Assembly: GCF_949628215.1 (NCBI RefSeq)
Contig: NW_027441199.1
Coordinates: 1-64,000, forward strand
Direction of reading: 5' to 3'
Length of the DNA: 64,000 nt
Source of the DNA: Phalacrocorax aristotelis
Taxonomy: Eukaryota; Chordata; Aves; Suliformes; Phalacrocoracidae
Shown here piece by piece: positions 21,348 through 31,905 of this stretch. The number at the start of each line of letters is the position of its first letter. The stretch's first letter is position 1. The notes beneath the pieces were generated by a model. It was not told the DNA's origin. It searched no databases and saw only the letters and a program-made list of their open reading frames with translations. The translations under genes were made by a program, and so were the position numbers.

Positions 21348-22758
21348 ACACTGGATGCTATCTTGGTGCTTTTTAAAGGTCACGCCACAAAAGGAAGCAA
21401 TAAGAAAACCCAGTGCCCCTAGCATGTTACTTTTGGAGAAACGCATGGCCTATATGGCTTTGTATGGGACAAAGGAAGGTGACTAGGTACGTATTGACTT
21501 ACTTCAGTACAGCTGTGCTTTTAAGAGTAACAATCCTTACTCCCACGTTGAGAGTTAGGGGTTGGGTGCGTGCTCCCTAGCTGCTCTTCTCTTGCCCTGA
21601 CCTCCCTTGTGACATACAAAGGGAGGTGCTTTGTTAGTTCCCCATGATCTGGGATGGGTGTTGGCATGTATTATCTGAGCATAAATCTAAGATGGTCAGT
21701 TTAGCTCTAGAATGACTCTGAGACCTGGGAAGCAAGGGGCTGTATCTGTATTTCCACATGGCTCCCCTGATAGGATGATGTACTGAGTCTCGGCAGAGCA
21801 CTGCCCTGTTCTTGCTTGGGTTGATAAACACTGCAACTAGCAGTACCGGTTTTAGAGGTACAGGTTACCAGATGTAGCCCCCAGTAATGGGATGCCAGTT
21901 CCAGGCGTTTGGAAAATGTCAATAACTGCCTATGTCTGGACGTGGAATAAAGTTGGCAGTTACGTTTAGTGTCCACAAAATAACTGGAGGCACTGTTGCT
22001 TATGATTGTTGTTGCTGTGCTGAAAACACATGGGTTGAAGTACTGCATCAAGAAAATAATGCTTATGGGTAGCGTACGTAAACAACAGGGGAGAGAGAGA
22101 GATGCATATGAGAATTCCCTTCCTAGTGCAGCTTCTGGTTGTGGCAGCTTTGGCACTTGACAGTAAGTTTCATTAAATGTTAGACTTGTTATTTTTGAGA
22201 CTCATGGGGATTTGAGTGTTAGTTTGGATGCTGAGGTGATAACTGATGATCTAAAGTGAATTGGTGCCTTACTACTTGCATGTAGTGGTGTAGGTGTGTA
22301 CAGGTACATGTGCCTGTGTGTGTGTGTACAGGCATGTGTAATGTAGGTCATACTTATGAGTGGCTCATACATCCTAAGTTTTAATGGGTTGGAAAATGTG
22401 TGATGTACTGCAAACTTTGTAAGTGTTAACTAAGGGTTTTTCATTGCTCTAGTCCTTATTCAGAGGAGCATAGCATCAAAATAAAATAGTGCCCTGCTTA
22501 GGGGTGTAGTCTGTCAAGAGTATTTGAGGGTAAGCAGTGCTTCCTGGGGGCAGACAGCAGTGGATCTTGTGGGATGGCTGCACGAATGAAGGTGGATGAA
22601 GTTCTGGCATTCATCAAACCATGCCAGCATGAATGTGGTGGAATAAGTGCCAGGACAGGTTCGAATCCTCATCTTCTGTTGACCCTCCGCATGTCCAGGT
22701 AAATGTACCAGGGTAGTTGCCAAAACCCCCCCACTTTTAGTTAATGATTGTGATGATT
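21348..22758. other. Unassigned DNA just outside the palindrome
   Basis: No supported gene. It contains a short segment (21635-21745) with a related copy inside the palindrome at about 23620-23730, a TG run near 22313-22330, and a possible signal-peptide exon at 22102-22162 (see findings). Whether the left arm extends into this stretch cannot be judged because the right arm runs off the window. Confidence 0.4.
21635..21745 (+). repeat. Low-copy direct repeat, copy 1
   Basis: Shares TTGGCATGTATTATCTGA and TAGCTCTAGAATGACTCTGA (with small differences) with the segment at 23620-23730, in the same orientation and about 2 kb apart. Confidence 0.65.
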
Positions 22759-23619
22759 GCAGGCTTAGGAACCAGGTGCTGTTACATACCAATGGCAAAA
22801 ACTATTTCAGTATGATATTGAGGGCAAAAAAGAAGTAACAGGCAAAACTTCAGGGTTCATCTTCTAAAAAAGTTACCAGATTTGGGAACGTTGTGCTTTT
22901 AACGTTCCTTAACTGGTGGTGATTGCTGCAAAATTTGTGAAGAATGCAGACGTCTTCTCAAAATATTTCTCAGCTACAGGCTTTACTGGAATTTTGTAGA
23001 TAATCACTTTTGGATTTTTATGAATACTTCTTGGTGTACGTTGAGGTGAAAGATGGGTATGGTCAGAGGACAAGTAAAGGTTTGGATTTTATAGGTACTT
23101 GTACACACAGAAATAATATTACTGTGTATTAAAATACATTTTAAAATTATGTAATGAGTATATGAACCATACGTTTAGGAAATACATACAGTTTTTATAT
23201 ATGTGTACTGTGTTTATACTTTAGTGCTACACAAAAGAAACGTTGTAGTCAGATCTTATGATGTTCCTCACATCTGCTTTTTTTTTTTCTGTATAACTTA
23301 CAAATTATGCCAGTCTGAGTATTTTATTTATTTGGTGTGGACTTTTTTTCTGAGAAAAGGATCTAGTCTCAGTCTTATCTGTTCACCAAAGCTATCTCCA
23401 CTGTAGATTAAATTTCTTAGCATCTGTTCCACCTGTTGTTTTTCTTCTCATGCAAACCGTGGTGAAAAATGGTACCCAAAAGGCTCTAGTGCTTCCAAAC
23501 AGTTACTTGGTTGCTTGTGTAATGTACCTTTAGTCCCAGCTCAAGTAATGACGCTACCACTAATACCTCTTTCACGATGAAAGTGTGTTGATTCCAAACC
23601 CTTGGGCAGGACAGAGGGA

Positions 23620-23730
23620 GGTTGCCTTCTTGGGCCAATGATGAGTGCTGGCATGTATTATCTGATCTAAAGTCGATGTCTGTCACCACTTCAGCTCTAG
23701 AATTACTCTGAGACACAGGAAACTCCAGTT
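23620..23730 (+). repeat. Low-copy direct repeat, copy 2
   Basis: Related to 21635-21745: CTGGCATGTATTATCTGATC and CAGCTCTAGAATTACTCTGA. This copy is inside the palindrome arm; the other is at least 1 kb outside the visible arm. Confidence 0.65.
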
Positions 23731-24069
23731 TCCTTACACTGCACCTTGGAACTTTTCAAAACACAAATCAAATTCCTGTCACAAATTGTGCCCCCTCCTC
23801 CTTATGCTGGATTAGAATTTGAGTTTTCTTCCATTTACGCGTTAGGGAGGTACAGTTCTTAGCTTAATACTGGATGTTAATAGGAGGTGCTTTCATGTTA
23901 ACTGATTGCAGCTCTGGATACCCAAAGTTGAACAGTGTAGCAAATGCTGATAGATTTGGTGGTAAACATAACCTGCCTGTCTTAACTAGCACGCGTGTTC
24001 TTAATTCACAAATACTGTTTAGCCCCCAACTAAACATCCAGAATGTTTGAAGGGTCATGTCGTATATTC

Positions 24070-24240
24070 GTTTGATAACAATTAAGTCACATGTTCAGAT
24101 TTGCTTTTTAAGGAGAAAAAAAAAAGTATGGTGATGTATTTTTCTGTTGGGGTTGTAGGTTTCATTTTGCATTTTTGTAATTTTGTAATTATTGTAATTT
24201 TGTAATTTTAGCTGGCAGTTGTAAGATTCCAGTTAACTCT
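24070..24240 (+). repeat. Direct repeat pair, copy 1
   Basis: Contains GTTCAGATTTGCTT, GATGTATTTTTCTGTTGGGG and AGCTGGCAGTTGTAAG, in the same order as 24940-25080. Four TTTTGTAATT units (about 24170-24210) are inserted in this copy. Confidence 0.65.
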
Positions 24241-24939
24241 ACGGGTGGAAAGTTAAAGTTGCTAGCATTTTTCAGGGTTGGCCCAAGAATATTCCTTTGT
24301 TTCAGCTGTCTCTTCTGTAAGGATTTATTATCAATAACATCAATTACTGTTTTTACAGATGACATGAGTTAGGAGTAAAAACATAAAGTCAGCTGGGGCT
24401 CAAGAGCAGCACTGTTGTGTTAATATGGCGCTGTGTCACAGGGGTTTACTGGCTAAAGTCAGTGCTACCTTAGGAATCTTTGTATTCCCTACTCAGACCT
24501 TTATTTTTCCTCACTGTGCAGTTTGTCTAATCATACTGTTCATGTTTTTTTCTCTGAAGTTACTGCAATTATATTTTATTCATTATGTTTAAAAATGGAA
24601 CATAGCATAAATAAAAATCTTATCCTTTGAAACTGGTCACTGCTGGCAGGCTTTGACTGTAAGTGTTATTACTGACCAGCTGCTTAAGCTATGCCTGTGC
24701 ATATCCAAACAGTAGCAGTGCACAGACTGCAAATTTGTCAGTCCAGGGTGTTGTCATCCCATCCCAAAATTCAGCTAGAAACAAATCTCTGCTGTTGTAC
24801 GTAATGCTAACATAAAAATAAATAAGTGTGCTTATGCTGTTGAAAAGCATGTAAGAGTTCAGCTAGAGTTGTTCTTATAATGATTTGGGAACTTCTTAAT
24901 GTTTTTAGATAGCAAGAGATGAACTGCAGGGAACCGAGT

Positions 24940-25080
24940 TTTACTTAAATAAAACGTTACACGTTCAGACTTGCTTGTGTGTGTGTGTGGAGCCCAACCA
25001 AAACCAATGATGATGTATTTTCTGTTGGGGTGGTATGTTCCTTGCCTTGCAGCTGGCGTTTCCTGGCGGGATTAGATTTG
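24940..25080 (+). repeat. Direct repeat pair, copy 2
   Basis: Contains GTTCAGACTTGCTTGTG, GATGTATTTTCTGTTGGGG and CAGCTGGCGTTTCC. It is about 870 bp from copy 1, pointing to an old tandem duplication. A TG run lies at 24975-24990. Confidence 0.65.
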
Positions 25081-26743
25081 GTGTGCGTATTCACGTATTC
25101 CTTAAAATGCTGTAAATGGCAACTACTTTGCCTGCACAGCAGTTCAAAATTTTTCTGGAAATATTACATGTACCTTACAGTATTCTTGGACAGGCACATC
25201 CCTGTTGGTGTGGTGTTGGGTTTTTTTTATTTGTTTTTGTCTTTTGGGGTGTGTTTTTTGTCAGGGGAAGGTGATTATGAGCAGGCTTCAGTTGATACTG
25301 TAGTTTCCTGGAATTTGTACTTTCCTAACGACCGCCTGAAATGTGGCCAGAAGCACCATGAAAGTTATTTCCCAGGGAAAATAGCTGGATTTGCAAATGC
25401 TTGTGTATTACATGACACACTGTAAATAAACTTGGTGGTAGATGTACATGGGATTGCCGGGAATGTTAGCGATCACGGTTAACTTGTTCCTGCCAGAGGA
25501 TTCACTTGGGCTGTGGCTTGTTATCCTTAAGGCTTAGGGTAAGAGGATTATACAGGATCAAACCATAGGCTGTACACAGAATTGTCCTAAAGCCTGTATC
25601 CAGACTGCAGAAAGCAGCTTGAGTACTCTGGGTTTTTGTTTTGTTGTTGTCTTTTCTTTTTTTTTATGTTTGGGTTTTTTGTTTGGTTCATTGGTTTTTT
25701 GCTTGTGTTTTTTTTTTTTTAAAGAAAACAGTAGTGCTCTGCCTGATCTTCTAGGTGTGTTTTCCAAACTTTTTACTGTTGTAATATAAACATTACTGTC
25801 CTATAATTATATTGTGTAACTAGAACTTTTATACAAAAGCTGGAGGTGGAGAATCATAGAATCATAGGTCAGAAGGGACCTTAAAAGCCACCTAGTCCAA
25901 CCCCGCTGCAGTGAGCAGGGACATCTTCAACCAGATCAGGCTGTTCAGAGCCCAGTCCAGCATGACCTTGAATGTTTCCAGGGATGGGGCATCCACCATC
26001 TCTCTGGGCAACCAATGCCAGTGTTTCACCACCCTCATTGTAAAAAAAAAAATTTAAAAAAAAAATAAATTCTTCCTTGTACCTAGTCTAAATCTACCCT
26101 CTTTTAGTTTTAAACCTAATGGGTTAAAACCTTGTCCTATTGCAACAGGCCCTAGGAAAAAGTTTGTCCCCATCTTTCCTATAAGCCCCCTTCAAGTATT
26201 GAAAGGCTGCAGTAAGTTCTCCCGGAGCCTTCTCTTCTCCATGCTCAACAACCCCAACTGTCTCAGCCTTTCCTCACAGGAGAGGCGTTCCATCTCTCTG
26301 ATCATTTTTGTGTCGCTCCTCTGGACCCTGCTCCAACAGGTCCATGTCTTTCCCATGCTGAGGACTCCAGAGCTGGATGCAGTGCTGCAGGTGGGGTGAC
26401 GCCAGGGCAGAGTAGAGGCAGAGAATCATCTCCCTCAACCGCTGGCCATGCTTCTTTGCAGCCCAGGATATGGTAGGCTTTCTGGGCTGCGAGTGCACAC
26501 TGCTGGCTCATGTCCAATTTTTCATCCACCAGTATCCCCCAGTCCTTCTCTGCAGGGCTCCTCTCAATCCCTTCATCCACCAGCCTGTACTGATACAGGG
26601 GTTGCCCTGACCCAGGTTCACATGGGCCCACTTTTCAAGCTTGTCCGGGTCCATCTGGATGGCATCCTGTCTCTCAGGCATGTCAACTGTATCACTCCTC
26701 TTGGTGTTGTCTGCAAACCTCCTGAGGCTGCACTTGATCCCAC

Positions 26744-27302
26744 TGTTCTCCGAAAAGCAGATTCGTCGCCCAGTGTGCAATGAGTCAATAATCACACTCT
26801 CAGGAGAGACGTTGCGAATTTATTTCAGGGTTGCGCAAGCCTGGGTGCTCGGTGGTTTTCCACAAATCGCACACACTGAAGCTGGCTACCTCTTTGTATT
26901 TATACAGTAAGTCCATACATATTCTGCCTATCCAAATACATATTCTAATCTACACAGGTTGCGTAGTGGCATTAAGTCACTCCTCTCTGCTCTGCTTCAG
27001 ATCCTTCTGCGTGTGCCTTCCTCTCTTTGGGGGTCTCGGTGGGCTTTACGGATGAAGTACCCTAACCCATTTTACCCATATATGATTGCATGTTATGCAA
27101 GGACAATTTAAGGCTATGTTCTCTTGCCAACTTTCCATGATTTTCTTCTAAAAGGAACACTTGTCCTTGATTAAATGGACAATTGCTGATGGCCAAGATA
27201 TCCCCGGCCCTAAGCTTAGCTTAAATATTTAAGGAGCCTAGATTCATGCTAATTAAACATATACAATACCTGCTTTTTCCAAGGAGGGGTTGTTCTCTTA
27301 CA
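26744..27302 (-). mobile_element. Solo LTR in CR1 (left arm)
   Basis: Mirror copy of 59457-60015. Sense ends are TGTAAGAGAACAACCC and CTTTTCGGAGAACA. It has a TATAAATA box and an AATAAA signal before the 3' end. The CR1 reading (FTNNIGSG then IKCSLRRFADN) resumes across it. Confidence 0.8.
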
Positions 27303-27512
27303 GTCACCACTGCCTATGTTGTTGGTGAAGATACTAAACAGTACTGGTCCCAATATGGGCCCCTGAGGGACACCATTCATCACAGATCTCCATCTGGACA
27401 TTGAGCCATTGACTGCTACCCTCTGAATGCGACCATCCAACCAATTCCTCATCCACTGAGCAGTCCATCCAATCCATATCTCTCCAGTTTAGAGAGAAGG
27501 ATGTTGTGGGGG

Positions 27513-28086
27513 TGTCCTGATCCAACATTGGGAAGAGGTTTGATATGAACACAAGAGCAAGGTTAAGATGCAAATGAGGTCAAATGCCATATGCCCTAAA
27601 ACACTTTTATTTAAAAAATAATGATAACATTGATAGGACGGAACAGAACAAAAGGCAGAAATCAAGCAAGCATTTGGGGTAGAGTTGCAAGCATAGTCAC
27701 CACCATGGGTCTGACAGCATCCGCTGATCTGTAGCCTGTAACCTCAGTGGTGGGGGTCCTCCCACCGTTCAGTGGCGCAGTCCACCACTCCATAGGGCAT
27801 TCACGGATGTTGTTTCTGCATGTACTGCATTCCCACACGAGCTCCCAGTCCCAGCGTGCTGGTCTCATGGAGTGCATGCGGTTGTCATGCGATCCTGCGC
27901 ATGCTCCCAGAATGTGGGGGGGTATGTGCCTGTGCCTCGGCACATTCCCCAAAGGGACGTGCCTGTTCACTGACCTCTGTTCACTTCCACGACAACAGCC
28001 TTGCGGTCGTATTTAGCAGCCAGAGGGGTTTCCTGCTCAAACAAGCAGTCCTTTGAGACAAATGTTCCACGGTCCAGTCTCCCACA
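27513..28086 (-). mobile_element. Solo LTR in CR1 (left arm), 5-bp target duplication
   Basis: Mirror copy of 58673-59246. Sense ends are TGTGGGAGACTGGACC and GTTGGATCAGGACA, flanked by CCCCC on each side (GGGGG on the plus strand here). It splits the CR1 words for DTVP and HNILLSKL-like residues. A poly(A) signal AATAAA lies near its 3' part. Confidence 0.85.
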
Positions 28087-28889
28087 GGGGGACCGTGTCA
28101 GAGGCCTTACAGAAGTACAGATGGATGACATCTGTAGCTCTTCCCTTGTCCACTGATGTAGTCACTCCATCACAGAAGGCCGTCAGGTTGGTCAGGCAAG
28201 ACTTGCCCTTGGTGAAGCCGTGCTGTGTTGAATCACCTCCCTGTCACCTTCCTGACCCCATCCCAACGCAACTGGGCAGTGTTCCCATAACCTTCCCAGG
28301 ATACCTGTCCCTGCTTCCACTGCCTGTGCATTTCCTTCTTGCCCTTTAGTTTGACCAGCATGTCTCAGCTCATCCATGCCAGTCTCTTGCCTTCCTTTCC
28401 TGATTTCTTGCACCTGGGGACTGAGAGCTCTTGTGCTCTATGGAAAGCATCCTTAAAGATCTGCCAGCTCTGTTCTGCTCCCTTGTCCCTGACGGCAGTG
28501 TCCCAGGGAGCTCTATTGACTAACTCTTTGAACAGCTGGAATTTTGCTTTCCTACAATTCAGGGTCCTGACTTTACTGTTCACCTGATCCATATCCCTTA
28601 GGACTGTGAACTCCACCAGAGTGTGATCACTACAGCCCAGGCTGCTTCCAGTCTTGACATCACCAATTAGCTCACTTGCATTGATGACCAACAAGTCCAG
28701 TATTGCATTCCCTCTGGTAGGGCTGTCTATTACCACCTGGCTTATAAAGTTTATCCTCAATGTACTCTAGGAGTCTCCTGGATTGCCTACAGCTTGCCAT
28801 GCTGCTTTTCCAGCAGACGTCGGGGTGGTTGACGTCAGGGTCCCAGCAGGATGTTTCAGCATCGTGCAAGATGTTTGGAGCGGGAACCA

Positions 28890-29608
28890 ACGGGAAGTAT
28901 CTAGGGGGTTCAGGGAGGAAGAAGTAGGGGGAAAAAGAGGGCTAAAAAGGGTCTGTCACACAAAAATAGCTTGCTGGTTAATCATGCCATGCCCTGGGCG
29001 TGACCAGCACAGTCTGTCTTGCCTGCCCTTCCTAACGAGGACAGCACCTGGAGCCAGCCCGTAGGTCATGGGGTCCATGGGGCGGTGACTGGGGAGACTG
29101 GAGCAAGGGAAACCACATAGGAGAAGGTCCAGAGGCTCCCCTGGGCTGTCGGATCTGGCCTGATGCTCCCCTGGTACCCACCAGCACCACCTCAGTACTG
29201 GATAGGCCAGAGGCAAGTGCATGATCTTGGGTATTATGAGGTCACTTCTACAGGATATGGGGGTTGCTGTGCCACGGTGAAACCACGGGTGTGTGCCCCA
29301 CCCCAGGCCTGACCTTGTGGACCCCAGGTCCTCTGGGCTACAGCACCGCAGCCCCTGGTGGTGTTGTGACATCATTTGTCCTGCTACCCAACTGCTGATA
29401 ACCTCACAGTTCCCAACACCCCTGAGGCTATGACAGTATTGCCTCTGCTGCCCTCATCACTACGACATCACAGCCCCCAGTACCCTGCCTCATGAGGACT
29501 GGGGAGTTAACAGTTATGCAGCTGCAATTCCAAGCACTGCCACCTCTGACATCACTGCCCCAGGCCCTGCATCGCTATGACATCACACTTCACACACTTC
29601 ACACCACC
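28890..29608. other. Unassigned DNA between CR1 and MVP 3' end (left arm)
   Basis: GC-moderate, with scattered short repeats of the type TGACATCAC(A/T) near 29,360-29,590. No gene recognised. Mirror of 57151-57869. Confidence 0.4.
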
Positions 29609-29851
29609 ACTGCCACCTGCTTGCTTTATTGTGCTGGTTATGACTGCTGTGGATGCTGGGGGAGGGGGGAGCCTGGATGCCTGGGTCGTCAGAGGGTGGA
29701 GCTCTGGGGGGGTTGGAGCTTTCTGGGGAAGGGCTAGCCCCTGGGCAATGGTGAAGAGATTGCGGGGGGGGGGGGGGGGGGGGGGCGGGAGGCGGTGCCA
29801 TTGCTTTGTGATGAGGGTGGACTGCAGCCCCAGGACCTGCTGCAGCTTCAC
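29609..29851 (-). pseudogene. MVP: MVP last exon (left arm)
   Basis: Major vault protein builds the shell of cytoplasmic vault particles. After the acceptor (ACTCCCAG in sense) the exon reads VKLQQVLGLQSTLITKQWHR, then NLFTIAQGLALPQ, matching human VKLLQSLGLKSTLI and INLFNTAFGLLGM. Between the two blocks a run of 22 C (sense) encodes a proline tract and keeps the frame. AATAAA lies at about 29625-29630. The exons that normally link this to the preceding shoulder-domain exon are absent, so I call a gene remnant. Mirror of 56908-57150. Confidence 0.85.
29764..29785 (+). repeat. Poly-G run of 22 in the MVP exon (left arm)
   Basis: Twenty-two uninterrupted G, flanked by TTGC and CGGGAGG. The right arm has exactly 22 C at the mirror site, whereas the spacer copy has only seven at 44756-44762. 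Confidence 0.9.
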
Positions 29852-30066
29852 CTGGGAGTGGCCATGGTGCGGGTTGTGCCTCCTGGCTGGCCACACCCCC
29901 TCAGACACCCCACCACACCCACCCACACCACCTTGATTCACAGTCCCACCAGGAGAGGCTCCACCCGCTTGAAGACTGGCCCCTGTCAGCAGGAAGGACC
30001 CCGGTACTTGTGGGCAGGCAGAGGACCTGCATGCCCTGGGCAGTGTGTGCTGGGAAGCTGGCTGAC

Positions 30067-30183
30067 CTGAGGGCCTTGAGCTCTAGCGGCTCTCTGCGCA
30101 CCTGCTCGGCCTCTGCCTGGTTCAGGAGGTGATGCTGCTCCAGGTGGCCCAGGGCCTCCTGTGCCAGGTGCGCTGCCTCATGC
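30067..30183 (-). pseudogene. MVP: MVP shoulder-domain exon (left arm)
   Basis: A 117-bp exon with acceptor CCAGTCCCCAG and donor GTCAGC in sense. Reads HEAAHLAQEALGHLEQHHLL, then NQAEAEQVRREPLELKAL, aligning with human MVP [38 protein letters not shown]. The frame is open. The following long-helix exons of MVP are missing before the last exon at 29851. Confidence 0.9.
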
Positions 30184-30403
30184 CTGGGGACTGGCACCGA
30201 GAGGTGGGGAGCCACGGAGGACACAGGAGACTTGGGGGATGTTGAGGGCGTGGGGAGGCACCACGGATGTGCGGCAGGTTGGGGACATGGGGAGGGGAAG
30301 CTAGGCATGTTGAGAATATGTGGGATGTAGGGAGCATGGGGCAATGTAGGTGGATGTGGTTGGCGTGGGGGGTGTGATGGATATGGGGGTGACATAGCGT
30401 ATC

Positions 30404-30744
30404 GGTCTCTACAACTACCTGAAAGGAGGCTGTAGTGAGGTGGGTGCTGGTCTCTTCTCCCAAGTAACCAGCGATAGGACGAGAAGAAATGGCTTAATGT
30501 TGCGTCAAGGGAGGTTTAGATTGGGTAGCGGGGAAAAATTTGTTTACCGAAAGAGCGGTCAGGCATTGGAACAGGCTGCCCCTGCCCAGGGAGGTGGTGG
30601 AATCACCATCCCGGGAGGTGTTCAGAAAACATGTAGACGTGGCACTTTGGGACATGGTTTAGGAGGCATGGTGGGGTTGGGTTGGTGGTTGGACTTGATG
30701 ATCTTAGACGCCTTCTCCAACCTTAATGATTCCATGATTCTATG
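30404..30744 (+). mobile_element. CR1 LINE 3' end (left arm)
   Basis: Starts abruptly at GGTCTCTACAACTACCTGAA, covers the last ORF2 residues ([18 protein letters not shown] in one frame) and ends TTCCATGATTCTATGG. It lies directly upstream (in plus coordinates) of unassigned DNA before the small secreted-protein gene. Two bases (30496 A, 30521 T) differ from both the right arm and the spacer copy. Confidence 0.92.
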
Positions 30745-31284
30745 GTTGAAAGCCAGCTGGGATGCCAGGGTTCCTCTCAAGTCTTGCCACGGGATGCTGG
30801 GCTCCTGCCCAAACTGCCACGGGACAGTTCAGGGGTGAACCATGGGGTAGCTTACGGAAGAATGAGGAAGTCGAATTTGTACTGCAGGGTGAAAATAACC
30901 AATGATTTGAGTTGTATGATGGCAGTATGCTGCTGTGGCTGCCACGTGTCAAAGGTATTACAGCAGGAACACCTTGCTGGTAGCGAGGCAAGGGGAGGCG
31001 TTCATTGCAATGTTAAACCCTATGGCCAAAGGGACCGGGGCAGAGATTGTAATGGATATAACTTTAATTGCTGTAACCCATGATTTGAGTTGCCTGTTAT
31101 AGGAAGTGCTACAGCAGAAATGGACTGCACGTGCTGGATTTCATCCGGGTCTTTGGAAGCGCCCGGCCTCTCTCAGCCACTCTGCTCATTGCGGTGGTGC
31201 GGCCAGAGAGAACCCAGGCATCCGTGCGCTGGCAGAGGAGAGGGAACATGGACACGGGGGGACACACACACATGCAGAGCGTAG
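30745..31284. other. Unassigned DNA with an internal repeat (left arm)
   Basis: Two related blocks, AACCAATGATTTGAGTTGTA (near 30898) and AACCCATGATTTGAGTTGCC (near 31076), about 178 bp apart, may be an old tandem duplication. No gene recognised. Mirror of 55476-56014. Confidence 0.45.
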
Positions 31285-31298
31285 CTTTAACGAAGCGG

Positions 31299-31304
31299 TT
31301 TATT
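31299..31304 (-). terminator. Poly(A) signal of the small secreted-protein gene (left arm)
   Basis: AATAAA on the minus strand (TTTATT on plus), about 600 bp beyond the stop codon. A T/G-rich stretch (TGTGTGTGTC in sense) follows within about 40 bases, as expected for a cleavage site. Confidence 0.7.
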
Positions 31305-31905
31305 GATCATGAGAGGGTAAGGGTCCAGGGCTCCCAGGGGATCAGGTGGGGTCATCCAGGGATGATCATCTCCTCCTGCTGCTGGAGGGGGACAGGACAC
31401 GGGTGTCACCGCCAGCTCCAGTCCTGAAAGAGAGAGCCCAAAATATGGCCCCCAGTGTCCGCTGGGACATGAGAGGGGCCTTGCCCCCATCGTCTCTGCA
31501 GAGACCTAGGGAAGGAGAAGGGAACTGCAGCCCTCAATATACTCAGGACAGGACTTGGCTCTCCTGAGATCCGTATGGCACCCAGAGCCCCTTGCCCCCT
31601 GTGTCATTACCCTGGGATGCCCCTAAATCTTGCAGAGCCCTGCCCAGCCCTCACTGTGATCCTGGAGGTCTGTATGGCACCTGTATGCCTGGCCTGCACG
31701 GTGACCCTCTGGGTCTGTAGAGCCCCACTGAGTGCAAGGAAAGGCATGGGGCCAGCTGTGTCCAGCTCACCCTGGGACGTGGATTCTGGACAGTTCCCTC
31801 TGTTTCCCTCTCCCACGCCCAAGTGCTGCTCACCCCTGAGGACTCAAGGGGTCCTCCAGGGCCCAGAATCCTTTGTGGGGCTCAAGGTGCCCTGATGCTG
31901 CTCAC

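Larger units (their letters stand above)
22759..25849. other. Outer left-arm DNA without genes
   Basis: AT-rich, with the direct repeats listed separately and T-rich tracts (25,635-25,725). A 148-codon open frame (24979-25425) overlaps a direct repeat and a TG run and has no recognisable motif, so I do not call a gene. Confidence 0.4.
25850..28889 (-). mobile_element. CR1 LINE ORF2 copy split by two solo LTRs (left arm)
   Basis: Minus-strand CR1 covering the end of the endonuclease domain, the reverse transcriptase and the 3' end. Blocks in order (sense): INASELIGDVKTGSSLGCSD (endonuclease), [15 protein letters not shown] and [16 protein letters not shown] (RT palm), FADNTKRSDTV (altered from the FADDTK motif), LYSALASPHLQHCIQLWSPQ, and the tail GGACTAGGTGGCTTTTAAGG. 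LTRs at 27513-28086 and 26744-27302 interrupt it. Several stops and frameshifts make it non-functional. It is 5'-truncated near 28889 (edge approximate). Confidence 0.9.

Noticed and set aside
22313-22330. TG microsatellite, and similar short runs (24975-24990, 11595-11612)
   Set aside because: Ordinary simple repeats with no sign of function.
24979-25425. A 148-codon frame, with its mirror at 61334-61780
   Set aside because: It overlaps a direct repeat and a TG run, has no motif, and its two-copy status is explained by the palindrome.
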